Source: Rhodobacteraceae bacterium (ex Bugula neritina AB1) | GTDB taxonomy: Bacteria > Pseudomonadota > Alphaproteobacteria > Rhodobacterales > Rhodobacteraceae | Length of the DNA stretch: 64,000 bases | Reading direction: 5' to 3' | Assembly (NCBI GenBank): GCA_001730095.1 | Contig: MDLF01000048.1 | Coordinates: 1 to 64,000 of the forward strand | Shown: positions 1-7,616 of the stretch, piece by piece | Layout of the letters: the number at the start of each line of letters is the position of its first letter | Position numbering within the stretch: the stretch's first letter is position 1 | Position numbers and translations under genes: made by a program | Notes under the pieces: model-generated | The model's database searches: none | Told to the model about the DNA's origin: nothing | Seen by the model: only the letters and a program-made list of their open reading frames with translations

Positions 1-1302
1 GCTGCCATACTCCGCCCCATGCGACTTAAGGGTCGTATAGAGAGGGCTGCGGCGAATATCCCGCGCAGATGACTTTTCATGTCCTGGCGGCTGTAGCGTA
101 TAATGTTCGCCATAGATCTCGATGGCCCGCGAGTACAAGTAATCTTCGGTTGTATGCACCGGCCCAAAGCGACGCGCGTCCAGGGACCACAGGTCCTTTT
201 GGGGCGATCCGTTCAGGATCCAGTCCGCCATGACCTCACCGATTCCACCGCCCGCGGCGATCCCAACAACACAGCCCGACGCAACAAAGCCGTTTTCAAG
301 ATCGGCAATCGGCCCGAGGACAAAATCTCCATCCGCAGAAAACGGAATGGGTCCGTTTACGACGTCGCGAATACCCAATGAACCCAGGATCGGTGTGCGG
401 GTGATCGCAGCATTGAGAAACGGCTCCAACCGATCCAGTTCAGGCGGCAAAAGCTCCTGCCCAAAGTTCTTGGGAATTTTGTCTTTGTCGAACGGAACCG
501 TATTCGGTTCCCAGGCCCCGACAATCAGGCCATTTGCCTCGGGTTTATAGTAGATGGACAAGTCTGGATCGCGCATCGACGGCATGTTGGCGTTCACGTC
601 ATCCAGATTGTCTGTAATCAGGTATTGGTGCTCAACCCCGCAACAGGCGAGGTTCACACCCATTCTCTTGCCCAGCTCACGCGCCCAGACGCCCCCGGCA
701 TTGACCACGGTATTACATTCAATGGTGCCCTTGGTCGTCTCCACCGCGGTGATGCGGCGTCCCGACTTTTTGAACCCCGTGACCGATATGCCCTGTTCTA
801 TTGTGGCGCCGTGGTTTCGCGCACCAATGGCAAAGGACTGGGTCAGACCGGTGGGGTCCGCGACACCGTCCCCTGGAACATACAGCGCGCCCAGCACGCC
901 ATTTGTGTCCATGATCGGGAACAGGTCGCGGGCCTCATTGGCCGTGAGGATTTCAGCTTCCAGGCCGAAACTGTCGGCCATCGTCTTTGAGCGGCGGATT
1001 TCCCGCAACCGCTCTTCATTTGAAGCCAGTCTCAGACTGCCCGTAGCGCGCCACCCGGTCGCTTGCCCTGTTTCAGCTTCCAGCCCGGCGTAGATTTCAG
1101 TGCTCCGCTTGAGCATTGATGACACGTTTTTCGAGGACCGCAGCTGACCGACCATACCGGCGGCATGCCAGGTGGACCCATGAGTCAAGGCGGCCTTTTC
1201 GAGCAAAACGACGTCTTCCGCTCCGGCCTTGGCGAGATGGTAGGCGATGGAGGTGCCCAAGATCCCCCCACCGACCACAACGATGTTCGCCTGAGATTTC
1301 AT
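1..1302 (-). CDS. Sarcosine/dimethylglycine dehydrogenase-like flavoprotein, N-terminal part (runs off left edge)
   Basis: The reverse strand is open from the ATG at 1302 to base 1 (434 codons) with no stop, so the gene is cut by the window edge. It opens with a dinucleotide-binding GGGILG motif near residues 11-16 and a GSTWHAAGM motif whose His (about residue 46) is the position that carries covalent FAD in dimethylglycine and sarcosine dehydrogenases. The visible part covers the DAO-type FAD domain and its linker; a GcvT-like half would lie to the left. The family oxidatively removes N-methyl groups and passes the one-carbon unit to tetrahydrofolate. It is a close paralogue of the next gene upstream and overlaps that gene's stop by 4 bases (ATGA), so it is the last visible member of the microcompartment operon. 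The substrate is inferred only as an N-methylated amine. Confidence 0.85.
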   Translation of the reverse strand, partial: MKSQANIVVVGGGILGTSIAYHLAKAGAEDVVLLEKAALTHGSTWHAAGMVGQLRSSKNVSSMLKRSTEIYAGLEAETGQATGWRATGSLRLASNEERLREIRRSKTMADSFGLEAEILTANEARDLFPIMDTNGVLGALYVPGDGVADPTGLTQSFAIGARNHGATIEQGISVTGFKKSGRRITAVETTKGTIECNTVVNAGGVWARELGKRMGVNLACCGVEHQYLITDNLDDVNANMPSMRDPDLSIYYKPEANGLIVGAWEPNTVPFDKDKIPKNFGQELLPPELDRLEPFLNAAITRTPILGSLGIRDVVNGPIPFSADGDFVLGPIADLENGFVASGCVVGIAAGGGIGEVMADWILNGSPQKDLWSLDARRFGPVHTTEDYLYSRAIEIYGEHYTLQPPGHEKSSARDIRRSPLYTTLKSHGAEYGS

Positions 1303-3740
1303 GCGCGCACTTTCTCGGAGGACGGATCATAGACGGGGTGGAAATGCACCTGCGCGGGCGTCAAAACTCCGGCCACTTCCAGTTCATATTCACCCTGTTC
1401 AATGAACGCCTTGTCGACACCGGCCTTGTTGCTGACATATCCGAGACCAACTGGCATCCCGACCGAGTGGCCAAACCCGCCAGACGTGAGATAGCCAACT
1501 TGCACGCCATTGCGGTAAATGGTTTCTCGTCCAAGCAGAACCACGTCCTTGTTTTCCACAGTGAACGACACCAGGCGGCGTCCCAGCGGGCGATTGCGCG
1601 CGTCTTCCAAGGCGGCCCGGCCGACAAAATCGACGTTCTTGTCGAAGTCCACCGCGAACCCGATGCCGGCTTCAAACGGGTTCTCGTCAGGCGTAACCTC
1701 AGCCCCCCAGACACACATCCGTTTTTCGATGCGCAAGCCATCGAGCGCTCGGTAACCGGCATCTTTCAGCCCGTAAGCTTCACCCGCCTGCTTGAGACGG
1801 TCGTAAACCGTTTGCATGTACTCTGACGGGATGTGCAGTTCCCAACCCAGCTCGCCGACGAATGACATACGCATTGCCCGGACCGGTGCCCCGGCAACCA
1901 TGATGTCCTTCACATGGCCAAAGGGAAAATCGGCACCATCCAGTGATGCTTCTGTAATCGACGCCAGCAATTCACGGGATTTCGGCCCCATCAGGCCAAG
2001 CACGCCATATTGCGAGGTGATGTTTATCAGGGAAACGGTTTCGTCCTGAATGCTCTTCTCGATGAAGTTGAAGTCACGCGTCGCCATAGCCGTGCCGGTA
2101 ACGACATAATACTTGTCTTCTGCGATCCGAGCGATTGTCAGGTCGGATTCAATCCCGCCCTTGGCGTTCAGAATTTGCGTGTATGTCAGTCGCCCGGGGG
2201 CTTTCGCCATATTGCCCGCACAAATGCGCTGCAGGAACTTTTCTGCATCGGGGCCAACAAGCATTGCCTTGGAGAAAGAGGACTGATCAAAGACTGCCAC
2301 ATCTTCGCGACAGGCACGGTGTTCCTCGGCGACATGTGGCATCCAATTGAAATTGCTCCACGCGTATTGATCCACAGGCTCCACGCCTTGTGGTGCGAAC
2401 CAGTTTGCGCGCTCCCAACCGGCCTTGGCTCCGAAGCTGGCCCCGTTTGCCTTCAGGCGATCGTAGATTGCGCTTTTGCGCAGCGGGCGACCTTTTTGGA
2501 ATTCATAATATGGCCAATGCAATGCAAAGTGGTGACCCTGCCCCTCAAGTGACCGTGTCCGAACGGCATTGTCAGACCAGTGAAACTGCGAGAAGCGGCG
2601 AATATCAACAGGCCAGAGATCAAATGGCGCCTCGCCTTCCAGCATCCAGGTCGCGATGGCCATGCCAGCCCCGCCACCTGCCGCGATACCCATGGCGTTG
2701 TACCCGGTAGAGACGAAGAAGTTTCTCACTTCCGGGGCTTCGCCCAGAATGAAATAAGTGTCTTCGGTGAAGCCTTCGAGACCGTTGAACCACTGTTTTA
2801 TGCCAGCATTGGCCAAGCCAGGGAACCGCTCCATCATCGACGGCATAAATTGCTCAAAATGATCGAATTCTTCCGGGAAGAGCTTAAACTCTTCATCATT
2901 CAAAGTTGGACGCGGCAAATGTGGGATGGGATTGAACTCGTAGCCGCCGCAGACCAATCCGCCCACTTCTTCCTTGTAATAGGTCAACTTGTCCGGATCG
3001 CGCAGCGACGGCATCGTCGGGCTGAGACCCTCGAGCTTTTCCGTAACCATGTACTGGTGGTGCGACGGTTGAACCGGGATATTGACACCGGCCATACGGC
3101 CAAGCTCGCGAGACCACGTCCCCGCCGCAACAAGAACCTTGTCACACTTGATGTCGCCACGGGTGGTTTTGACGCCTACCACCGAGCCATTCTCGATTTC
3201 AAAGCCGAGAACGCCCGTACCTTCAAAGATCTTTACCCCACGATTGCGCGCACCTTTGGCCAACGACATGGTGATGTCCGACGGATTGGCGACCCCGTCC
3301 GAGGCCGTGTACAATCCGCAATCCAGATCCGAGACATCCATTCCAGGGCACATCTCTGCAACCTCCTGTGGGGTAAGCAGTTCCGTCTCCAGGTCAAAGG
3401 AACGCGCCATTGTGAGCTGGCGCAGGTACTCGCGGCGGCGGTCTTTCGTGCAGGCCAACCGCAGCGATCCGTTCGCCTTCCAACCCGTCGCAAGCTCGGT
3501 TTCCGCCTCAAGACTCGCGTAAAGCTCGACCGAGTAGCGCAGAAGACGCGTCAGGTTTGCACTTGCCCTTTGCTGACCGACCATCCCGGCCGCGTGCCAA
3601 GTGGACCCGGAGGTCAGTTGGCCGCGTTCCAGGACAACAACATCTTTGCAGCCAAACTTGGCCAGGTGATAGGCCGCAGAACAGCCGGCAATGCCTCCAC
3701 CAACGATGACAATTTCACTTTGTGTTGGAAAATTCTTCAT
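1299..3740 (-). CDS. Dimethylglycine/sarcosine dehydrogenase-like FAD-GcvT protein
   Basis: This 813-residue protein has the full two-part build of the family: an FAD-binding DAO domain (GGGIAGCSAAYHLAKFG near residues 14-30, covalent-flavin type STWHAAG with His49), the FAO-type linker, then a folate-binding GcvT domain and its C-terminal barrel from about residue 420 on. The family demethylates compounds such as dimethylglycine or sarcosine and captures formaldehyde as methylene-tetrahydrofolate. I chose the ATG at 3740 because GAGG lies about 7 bases upstream; a longer reading frame to 3815 has no such site and adds non-family sequence. It follows a BMC-T gene after 134 bases and overlaps the next paralogue by 4 bases. 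Two such proteins in a BMC operon are unusual. The actual substrate cannot be read from the sequence. Confidence 0.9.
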   Translation of the reverse strand: MKNFPTQSEIVIVGGGIAGCSAAYHLAKFGCKDVVVLERGQLTSGSTWHAAGMVGQQRASANLTRLLRYSVELYASLEAETELATGWKANGSLRLACTKDRRREYLRQLTMARSFDLETELLTPQEVAEMCPGMDVSDLDCGLYTASDGVANPSDITMSLAKGARNRGVKIFEGTGVLGFEIENGSVVGVKTTRGDIKCDKVLVAAGTWSRELGRMAGVNIPVQPSHHQYMVTEKLEGLSPTMPSLRDPDKLTYYKEEVGGLVCGGYEFNPIPHLPRPTLNDEEFKLFPEEFDHFEQFMPSMMERFPGLANAGIKQWFNGLEGFTEDTYFILGEAPEVRNFFVSTGYNAMGIAAGGGAGMAIATWMLEGEAPFDLWPVDIRRFSQFHWSDNAVRTRSLEGQGHHFALHWPYYEFQKGRPLRKSAIYDRLKANGASFGAKAGWERANWFAPQGVEPVDQYAWSNFNWMPHVAEEHRACREDVAVFDQSSFSKAMLVGPDAEKFLQRICAGNMAKAPGRLTYTQILNAKGGIESDLTIARIAEDKYYVVTGTAMATRDFNFIEKSIQDETVSLINITSQYGVLGLMGPKSRELLASITEASLDGADFPFGHVKDIMVAGAPVRAMRMSFVGELGWELHIPSEYMQTVYDRLKQAGEAYGLKDAGYRALDGLRIEKRMCVWGAEVTPDENPFEAGIGFAVDFDKNVDFVGRAALEDARNRPLGRRLVSFTVENKDVVLLGRETIYRNGVQVGYLTSGGFGHSVGMPVGLGYVSNKAGVDKAFIEQGEYELEVAGVLTPAQVHFHPVYDPSSEKVRA

Positions 3741-3874
3741 TTCGCCCTCACCAACGATTCGCGCAGCATGACATTGGACACGGATGCCAGCCGCCCTCTT
3801 CTTGAAAACCCGCACAAAGCAATCTGCGCGCGCAGTTCACTGTTTGCCAACAAGGACAGATGCGACCCGGCATG

Positions 3875-4504
3875 TTACTTCGCACGCCCCTTGATGCTTC
3901 CCAGCACCTCGGTGATGCGGTCGCGCGCAATGGTCATGTCCTCCAGCGTGCCCGACATGAACACTCGCCCCGTGGCGCCCATCATCTGAACGTCGTTTAT
4001 GGTGACACCGGGCGCGGCCTTTTCTGCCTCATTGGCCGCAACGCAGGCAAACAGTGCAGGGGCCATTTCATAGATGAGCAACGCCACCCCCGGCACCAGT
4101 ATCGACCCATCCCGCGACCGGTTCAGAATGATCGCATGTTGATCCGACAAATCCTCGATGATGTCGTGATACAAAACCTTGGGTGCCAGTTGATCAGCCG
4201 CCTTGGCGCCAATCCCGTTGAGGATCGCCTGCCCGGCCGCCTCCAGTTCTTTCATCGAGTCAGCATGCAACTCCAAAAGTCCGAACTGTCGTTCGGTAAA
4301 CAGAATGCCCGGTTCCATGTCCGGTGCAACTTTCAGCGCGAGATCGGTGATCCGGTGAATACTCAAGGCCGGAGCGACCTCGATAATCAGCGAGTTTTGC
4401 CCTTTGAAAGGCGGATAGGCTCTGGCCCGCGTCGGCGACGACAAGTATGCCGCAAACTGCGGCTGCAGATCTTCGATGGGGAGATATACGCGAAGTTCTG
4501 TCAT
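3875..4504 (-). CDS. BMC-T tandem-domain microcompartment shell protein (copy 1)
   Basis: The 209-residue protein has two successive BMC-like folds, the layout of trimeric BMC-T shell proteins that form pseudohexagonal tiles in the facet of bacterial microcompartments. Visible family features are the ERQFGLLELHA stretch (about residues 71-81) and the ACVAANEAEKAAPGVTINDVQMMGATGRVFMSG region in the second half, with the typical helix then beta-hairpin around a pore loop. It is a diverged paralogue of the protein at 5490-6101, sharing ERQFG, DQHA, NEAEK and MxGAxGR blocks. It lies 25 bases downstream of the BMC-H gene on the same strand. Two different BMC-T proteins in one operon is common in BMC loci; one often has a gated pore, but that cannot be judged here. 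Confidence 0.9.
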   Translation of the reverse strand: MTELRVYLPIEDLQPQFAAYLSSPTRARAYPPFKGQNSLIIEVAPALSIHRITDLALKVAPDMEPGILFTERQFGLLELHADSMKELEAAGQAILNGIGAKAADQLAPKVLYHDIIEDLSDQHAIILNRSRDGSILVPGVALLIYEMAPALFACVAANEAEKAAPGVTINDVQMMGATGRVFMSGTLEDMTIARDRITEVLGSIKGRAK

Positions 4505-4529
4505 GTCCTATTCACCTTTCTTCGCTGAC

Positions 4530-4808
4530 TTACTTCGCAGCGGCAAAGTGTTTGCCAAGATCGGTATGCGGACGCGGAATCACGTGAACCGCAGTAAGAT
4601 CACCAACCTGGCTGGCTGCCTGGGCCCCTGCCTCTGTCGCGGCCTTCACGGCACCAACGTCCCCGCGGACGACAACAGAAACCAGCCCACCCCCCACTTC
4701 GTTGCGTGCGACGATTTCAACATTAGCCGCTTTGACCATTGCATCCGCAGCTGACAGGGCAGGCACGTAGCCTTTGGTTTCGATCATTCCGATTGCAAGA
4801 TTTGCCAT
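4530..4808 (-). CDS. BMC-H hexameric microcompartment shell protein
   Basis: This 92-residue protein is a canonical single-domain BMC protein of the PduA/EutM/CcmK type. It starts with [32 protein letters not shown] and contains [24 protein letters not shown] and [10 protein letters not shown], matching the family along its whole length. Hexamers of such proteins tile the facets of the shell and let small metabolites pass through the central pore. The gene lies between the BMC-P and BMC-T genes, 20 and 25 bases from each, in the same orientation. It is the only BMC-H in view, so it is probably the main facet protein. The identification is firm; pore selectivity is unknown. Confidence 0.96.
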   Translation of the reverse strand: MANLAIGMIETKGYVPALSAADAMVKAANVEIVARNEVGGGLVSVVVRGDVGAVKAATEAGAQAASQVGDLTAVHVIPRPHTDLGKHFAAAK

Positions 4809-4828
4809 GGGGTTATCCTCTCTTGAAT

Positions 4829-5074
4829 TTATTTTGATTTTTCGTCGATGGATCCGATGATGATCGCATCAACCGGAGCCGTTATTCCCTTGAAATAGGC
4901 GGCAGCGACCGACCCTTGCGTGATCAACACGGCTTCGTCGTCTGCACATCCCAGCGGATCAAAGGCGATCAAACGACCACCTCCGTCGGCCTCCACCTCC
5001 AACAGTGCCCCGGCGGGCAGCGTGTCGACATGTCTGGAAGACCAGATTTTTCCTTTCACGCGACCTTTGATCAT
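4829..5074 (-). CDS. BMC-P pentameric vertex protein (EutN/CcmL family)
   Basis: The 81-residue product begins [28 protein letters not shown] and continues with an OB-like fold ending in [12 protein letters not shown], the hallmark of EutN/CcmL proteins. Pentamers of this family cap the twelve vertices of microcompartment shells. Its start overlaps the stop of the 139-residue protein gene by 4 bases, so the two are probably translated together. With BMC-H and two BMC-T proteins nearby, the operon encodes every tile class needed for a closed shell. Length and motifs are normal for the family. Confidence 0.95.
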   Translation of the reverse strand: MIKGRVKGKIWSSRHVDTLPAGALLEVEADGGGRLIAFDPLGCADDEAVLITQGSVAAAYFKGITAPVDAIIIGSIDEKSK

Positions 5075-5490
5075 AGTTCAATCCTTTCGATCCGGATGCC
5101 TCGGCGCCGGGCTTCGTCCTGGGCCAGCGGAGTGATGCAACTGAGCCGGGCCACGCGCACATGGCGTCCGGAAATCGCGGCGATATCGCTTTCGGTGACC
5201 AGCTTCTTGTCCAGAACGTCTGGTGTCGGTCCTCGAGGGGTGGAAACAATGGGACGCGCAGGCATCGCGGCTGCGGGCAGTCCACCCAGCGAAAACTGTA
5301 TGGTCCCGGCGCGCACCCCGGAAGCATAGCTGGGATCCTGCAAGCGCTCCACAAGGTCCTGCGCGAACCGGTTCAGGTCGGCGCTCGAGGATATCTGCAC
5401 CCTCTCGGTCGATACTTGCCGTGTTTCCGAACGCAGCGCAGCCAATTCCTCGCGCAGAATCGAGCGTATTTCGTCCCGTATTGACGACAT
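5071..5490 (-). CDS. BMC-associated small protein with N-terminal encapsulation-peptide-like helix
   Basis: This 139-residue protein has no enzyme domain I recognise. Residues 1-20 (SSIRDEIRSILREELAALR) form an amphipathic helix that strongly resembles the extreme C-terminus of the aldehyde dehydrogenase in the same operon. Residues about 28-65 look like a second helical segment (FAQDLVERLQDP). A Pro-rich linker leads to a C-terminal block, about 97-139, with LVTESDIAAI and CITPLAQDEARRRGI. Similar TPLARD-type tails occur on several BMC-associated proteins, by memory only. The gene overlaps its neighbours by 1 base (TAATG) and 4 bases. I infer a core-assembly or cargo-linking role, since short amphipathic helices target cargo to shells; a regulatory role is also possible. 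Confidence 0.7.
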   Translation of the reverse strand: MSSIRDEIRSILREELAALRSETRQVSTERVQISSSADLNRFAQDLVERLQDPSYASGVRAGTIQFSLGGLPAAAMPARPIVSTPRGPTPDVLDKKLVTESDIAAISGRHVRVARLSCITPLAQDEARRRGIRIERIEL

Positions 5491-6101
5491 TATTCAGCTC
5501 CGGCATCGCGCAATGCCTGTTCTGCTGCGTTTCTCGCGTTGCGTACGTCGGCTTCGGTTCCGGCCAGATACAACCGGCCATTCGCACCCACCATGCGCAT
5601 ATCGATCAACTTGATATCTGCTTCCTTCTCGGCTTCGTTGCAGGCAAGGATCGCGTAAGCCGCCGACTGGCACTCCAGCAGGTAGATGCTGTCACCACCA
5701 ATCACCATCGATCCCAGTTTGTTGCGGTTCATGAGAAACGCATGCTGGTCATCAACATTTGTCACCAGTTTGGACGCCGAAATCCTGGGCGGCGCCACGT
5801 CATTCATGGTCTGTCCCAGCTCTTCGAGGATTGCCGCAGCGCCCGAGTGCACTTCGGCAGTCGAGTGAGAATGGAATTGCAACGTCCCGAACTGGCGCTC
5901 CACGACAAGAAGCCCCGCCCGCACATCAGAGCTCTTGAGCACCACGTCAGTCAGCGCCTCGATGTCCAGACCGGGTGCGATCTCGACGATCTGGGCCGCC
6001 ATACGCAATCGCGGCAGAGTTCCACGCATCCACGTAGAGATATAGGCAAGGGTTTGCGGCTGAAGCTGGTCAATGAAAATGGAAGCACGGAGATTTGGCA
6101 T
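5490..6101 (-). CDS. BMC-T tandem-domain microcompartment shell protein (copy 2)
   Basis: This 203-residue protein is the second tandem BMC-domain shell protein of the operon. It carries VVERQFGTLQFHSHS (about residues 66-80), DDQHAFLMNRN, ACNEAEKEADIKLIDMRMVGANGRLYLAGT and a C-terminal helix, matching the 3875-4504 protein block by block though overall identity is modest. It starts directly after the aldehyde dehydrogenase stop (TAGATG) and its own stop overlaps the next start (TAATG), so translation of cargo enzyme, shell and scaffold-like protein is linked. The two copies probably form distinct trimers. Which one carries a gated pore is not visible. Confidence 0.9.
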   Translation of the reverse strand: MPNLRASIFIDQLQPQTLAYISTWMRGTLPRLRMAAQIVEIAPGLDIEALTDVVLKSSDVRAGLLVVERQFGTLQFHSHSTAEVHSGAAAILEELGQTMNDVAPPRISASKLVTNVDDQHAFLMNRNKLGSMVIGGDSIYLLECQSAAYAILACNEAEKEADIKLIDMRMVGANGRLYLAGTEADVRNARNAAEQALRDAGAE

Positions 6102-7616
6102 CTATAGGCTCCCTTTGAGGCTTCGAAGTTCTTCCAAAATCAATTGTCGAATCTCGTTTCTGTCGGTCTGTGGGGATGGATCAGGTACCGTGGCCATTGG
6201 CGAAGCCGTCGGAGCAGGCGTTTGCGTGGTCTGGGAAAGATCAACAACCTCCAGGTTGGCGGGCACATCGCTCCCGAACGCGATCTTGGTCCAGTGCACC
6301 AGATGCTGCGGGCCGACGTTTTCGCCAATCGACGAACGCCCGGAGTATCCTGTCCCGATCATGAACGACGGTGGAAGATATGTCGCAAAACCGGCAGCAC
6401 CCTGGCTGCAAGGTGCGTTTACCACCACCCGGTAAACCGGCATCGCTTGGGAAAAGGCAACCAGATGGGTCTGGTCATTACCGTGGAACGCCGCCGAATG
6501 CCCGGCACCGCGTTTCGCCGCGTGCTTGGCAAAGGTCACCGCTTGCTGGAAATCCACGGCTGCCGTCAGCGTCAGCACGGGGCACAGTTTTTCCTTGAAC
6601 AACAGATCATCCTGTCCGGGCTTTGGCACCACTGGCACCAGGACCTTGGCCGTCGGGCTGACCCTGATGCCTGCCCTCTCCGCGATCCACGTCGCGGATT
6701 TGCCAATGGCTTCAAGGTTAAAACCCTTGTCGCCCCAAAGGTAACTGCGCAACCGATCCGTATCTTCTTCGTTGCAGACATGCGCGCCCGCAGTACGTAG
6801 CGCCCGCTTTACGTTGTCAAAATTCTCTTCCAGCGTCAGGCAAATGCTTTCGTTGGTACACAGGATCGAATTGTCGAAACTCTTGCTGTCGACGAGGCAT
6901 TTCGCAGCCGCATCAACCTGGGCTGATGGATCGACAAAGGCCACCGCATTGCCGGGCCCGACGCCAAGCGCCGGATTGCCCGAAGAATAGGCCGCACGCA
7001 CCATCATGTTGCCACCTGTGGCCATGATGACGTTGATCTTGTCAGATGCCATAATCTCTTCCACCAAGGGCACCGACGGTTCTTCAACACATTGAATGAG
7101 ACCTGACGGCGCGCCTGCCGCTTCGGCAGCTTCGGCAACGGCGCGCGCGGCGGCAACAGAGCTCTGCTTGGCCATCGGGTGCGGGCTCAGCACGATCGCA
7201 TTGCGGCTGAGAATGGCCAGTATTGATTTGTAATAGACTGTGGCCACCGGGTTGGTGACCGGAGCCAGCGCAAAGATGACACCGGCGGGCTTGGGCAACT
7301 CGATGATCTTGCGATCCTCATCAACACGAGGCGTCACCAGATCCATATCGCGGTAATGATCCAGCAGATCATGGGTGCACAGCCGGTTCTTGATGGTCTT
7401 GTGTTCCACAACACCATAACCGGTTTCCTCAACCGCGAGCTCCGCGAACTCGGCGGCCCTGTCAAAGGCCGCCTTTGCAACCGCCTCAGCGATGCGCAAG
7501 ACGGCTTCGCGATCAAAGGTCTGGTAGTATTTCGCGGCCCAGGCCGCACGTCCCACTTTCATATGGGCCGATGACAGGTCCCGATCCGGGACGTTCAGGC
7601 GCGCGCCACCGTCCAT
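6102..7616 (-). CDS. CoA-acylating aldehyde dehydrogenase with C-terminal encapsulation-like tail
   Basis: This 504-residue enzyme belongs to the EutE/PduP-type acylating aldehyde dehydrogenases, which turn an aldehyde, NAD and CoA into acyl-CoA and NADH. Visible are the PAGVIFALAPVTNPVAT segment (about 110-126), GVGPGNAVAFVD (218-229) and the catalytic-cysteine region SFDNSILCTNES with Cys253. After the enzyme core a Pro/Thr-rich linker (about 461-484) leads to a terminal amphipathic helix (NEIRQLILEELRSL, ending at 504). That tail resembles residues 5-19 of the 139-residue protein encoded two genes downstream, and is probably the signal that places the enzyme inside the shell. The start overlaps the upstream aminotransferase stop (TAATG). 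The aldehyde it handles is unknown; relatives include enzymes for acetaldehyde, propionaldehyde and sulfoacetaldehyde. Confidence 0.88.
   Translation of the reverse strand: MDGGARLNVPDRDLSSAHMKVGRAAWAAKYYQTFDREAVLRIAEAVAKAAFDRAAEFAELAVEETGYGVVEHKTIKNRLCTHDLLDHYRDMDLVTPRVDEDRKIIELPKPAGVIFALAPVTNPVATVYYKSILAILSRNAIVLSPHPMAKQSSVAAARAVAEAAEAAGAPSGLIQCVEEPSVPLVEEIMASDKINVIMATGGNMMVRAAYSSGNPALGVGPGNAVAFVDPSAQVDAAAKCLVDSKSFDNSILCTNESICLTLEENFDNVKRALRTAGAHVCNEEDTDRLRSYLWGDKGFNLEAIGKSATWIAERAGIRVSPTAKVLVPVVPKPGQDDLLFKEKLCPVLTLTAAVDFQQAVTFAKHAAKRGAGHSAAFHGNDQTHLVAFSQAMPVYRVVVNAPCSQGAAGFATYLPPSFMIGTGYSGRSSIGENVGPQHLVHWTKIAFGSDVPANLEVVDLSQTTQTPAPTASPMATVPDPSPQTDRNEIRQLILEELRSLKGSL

Noticed and set aside
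1097-3989. Long open frames antisense to the dehydrogenase genes
   Set aside because: They lack protein-family motifs and mirror the codon structure of the strong reverse-strand genes; high GC makes such shadows common.
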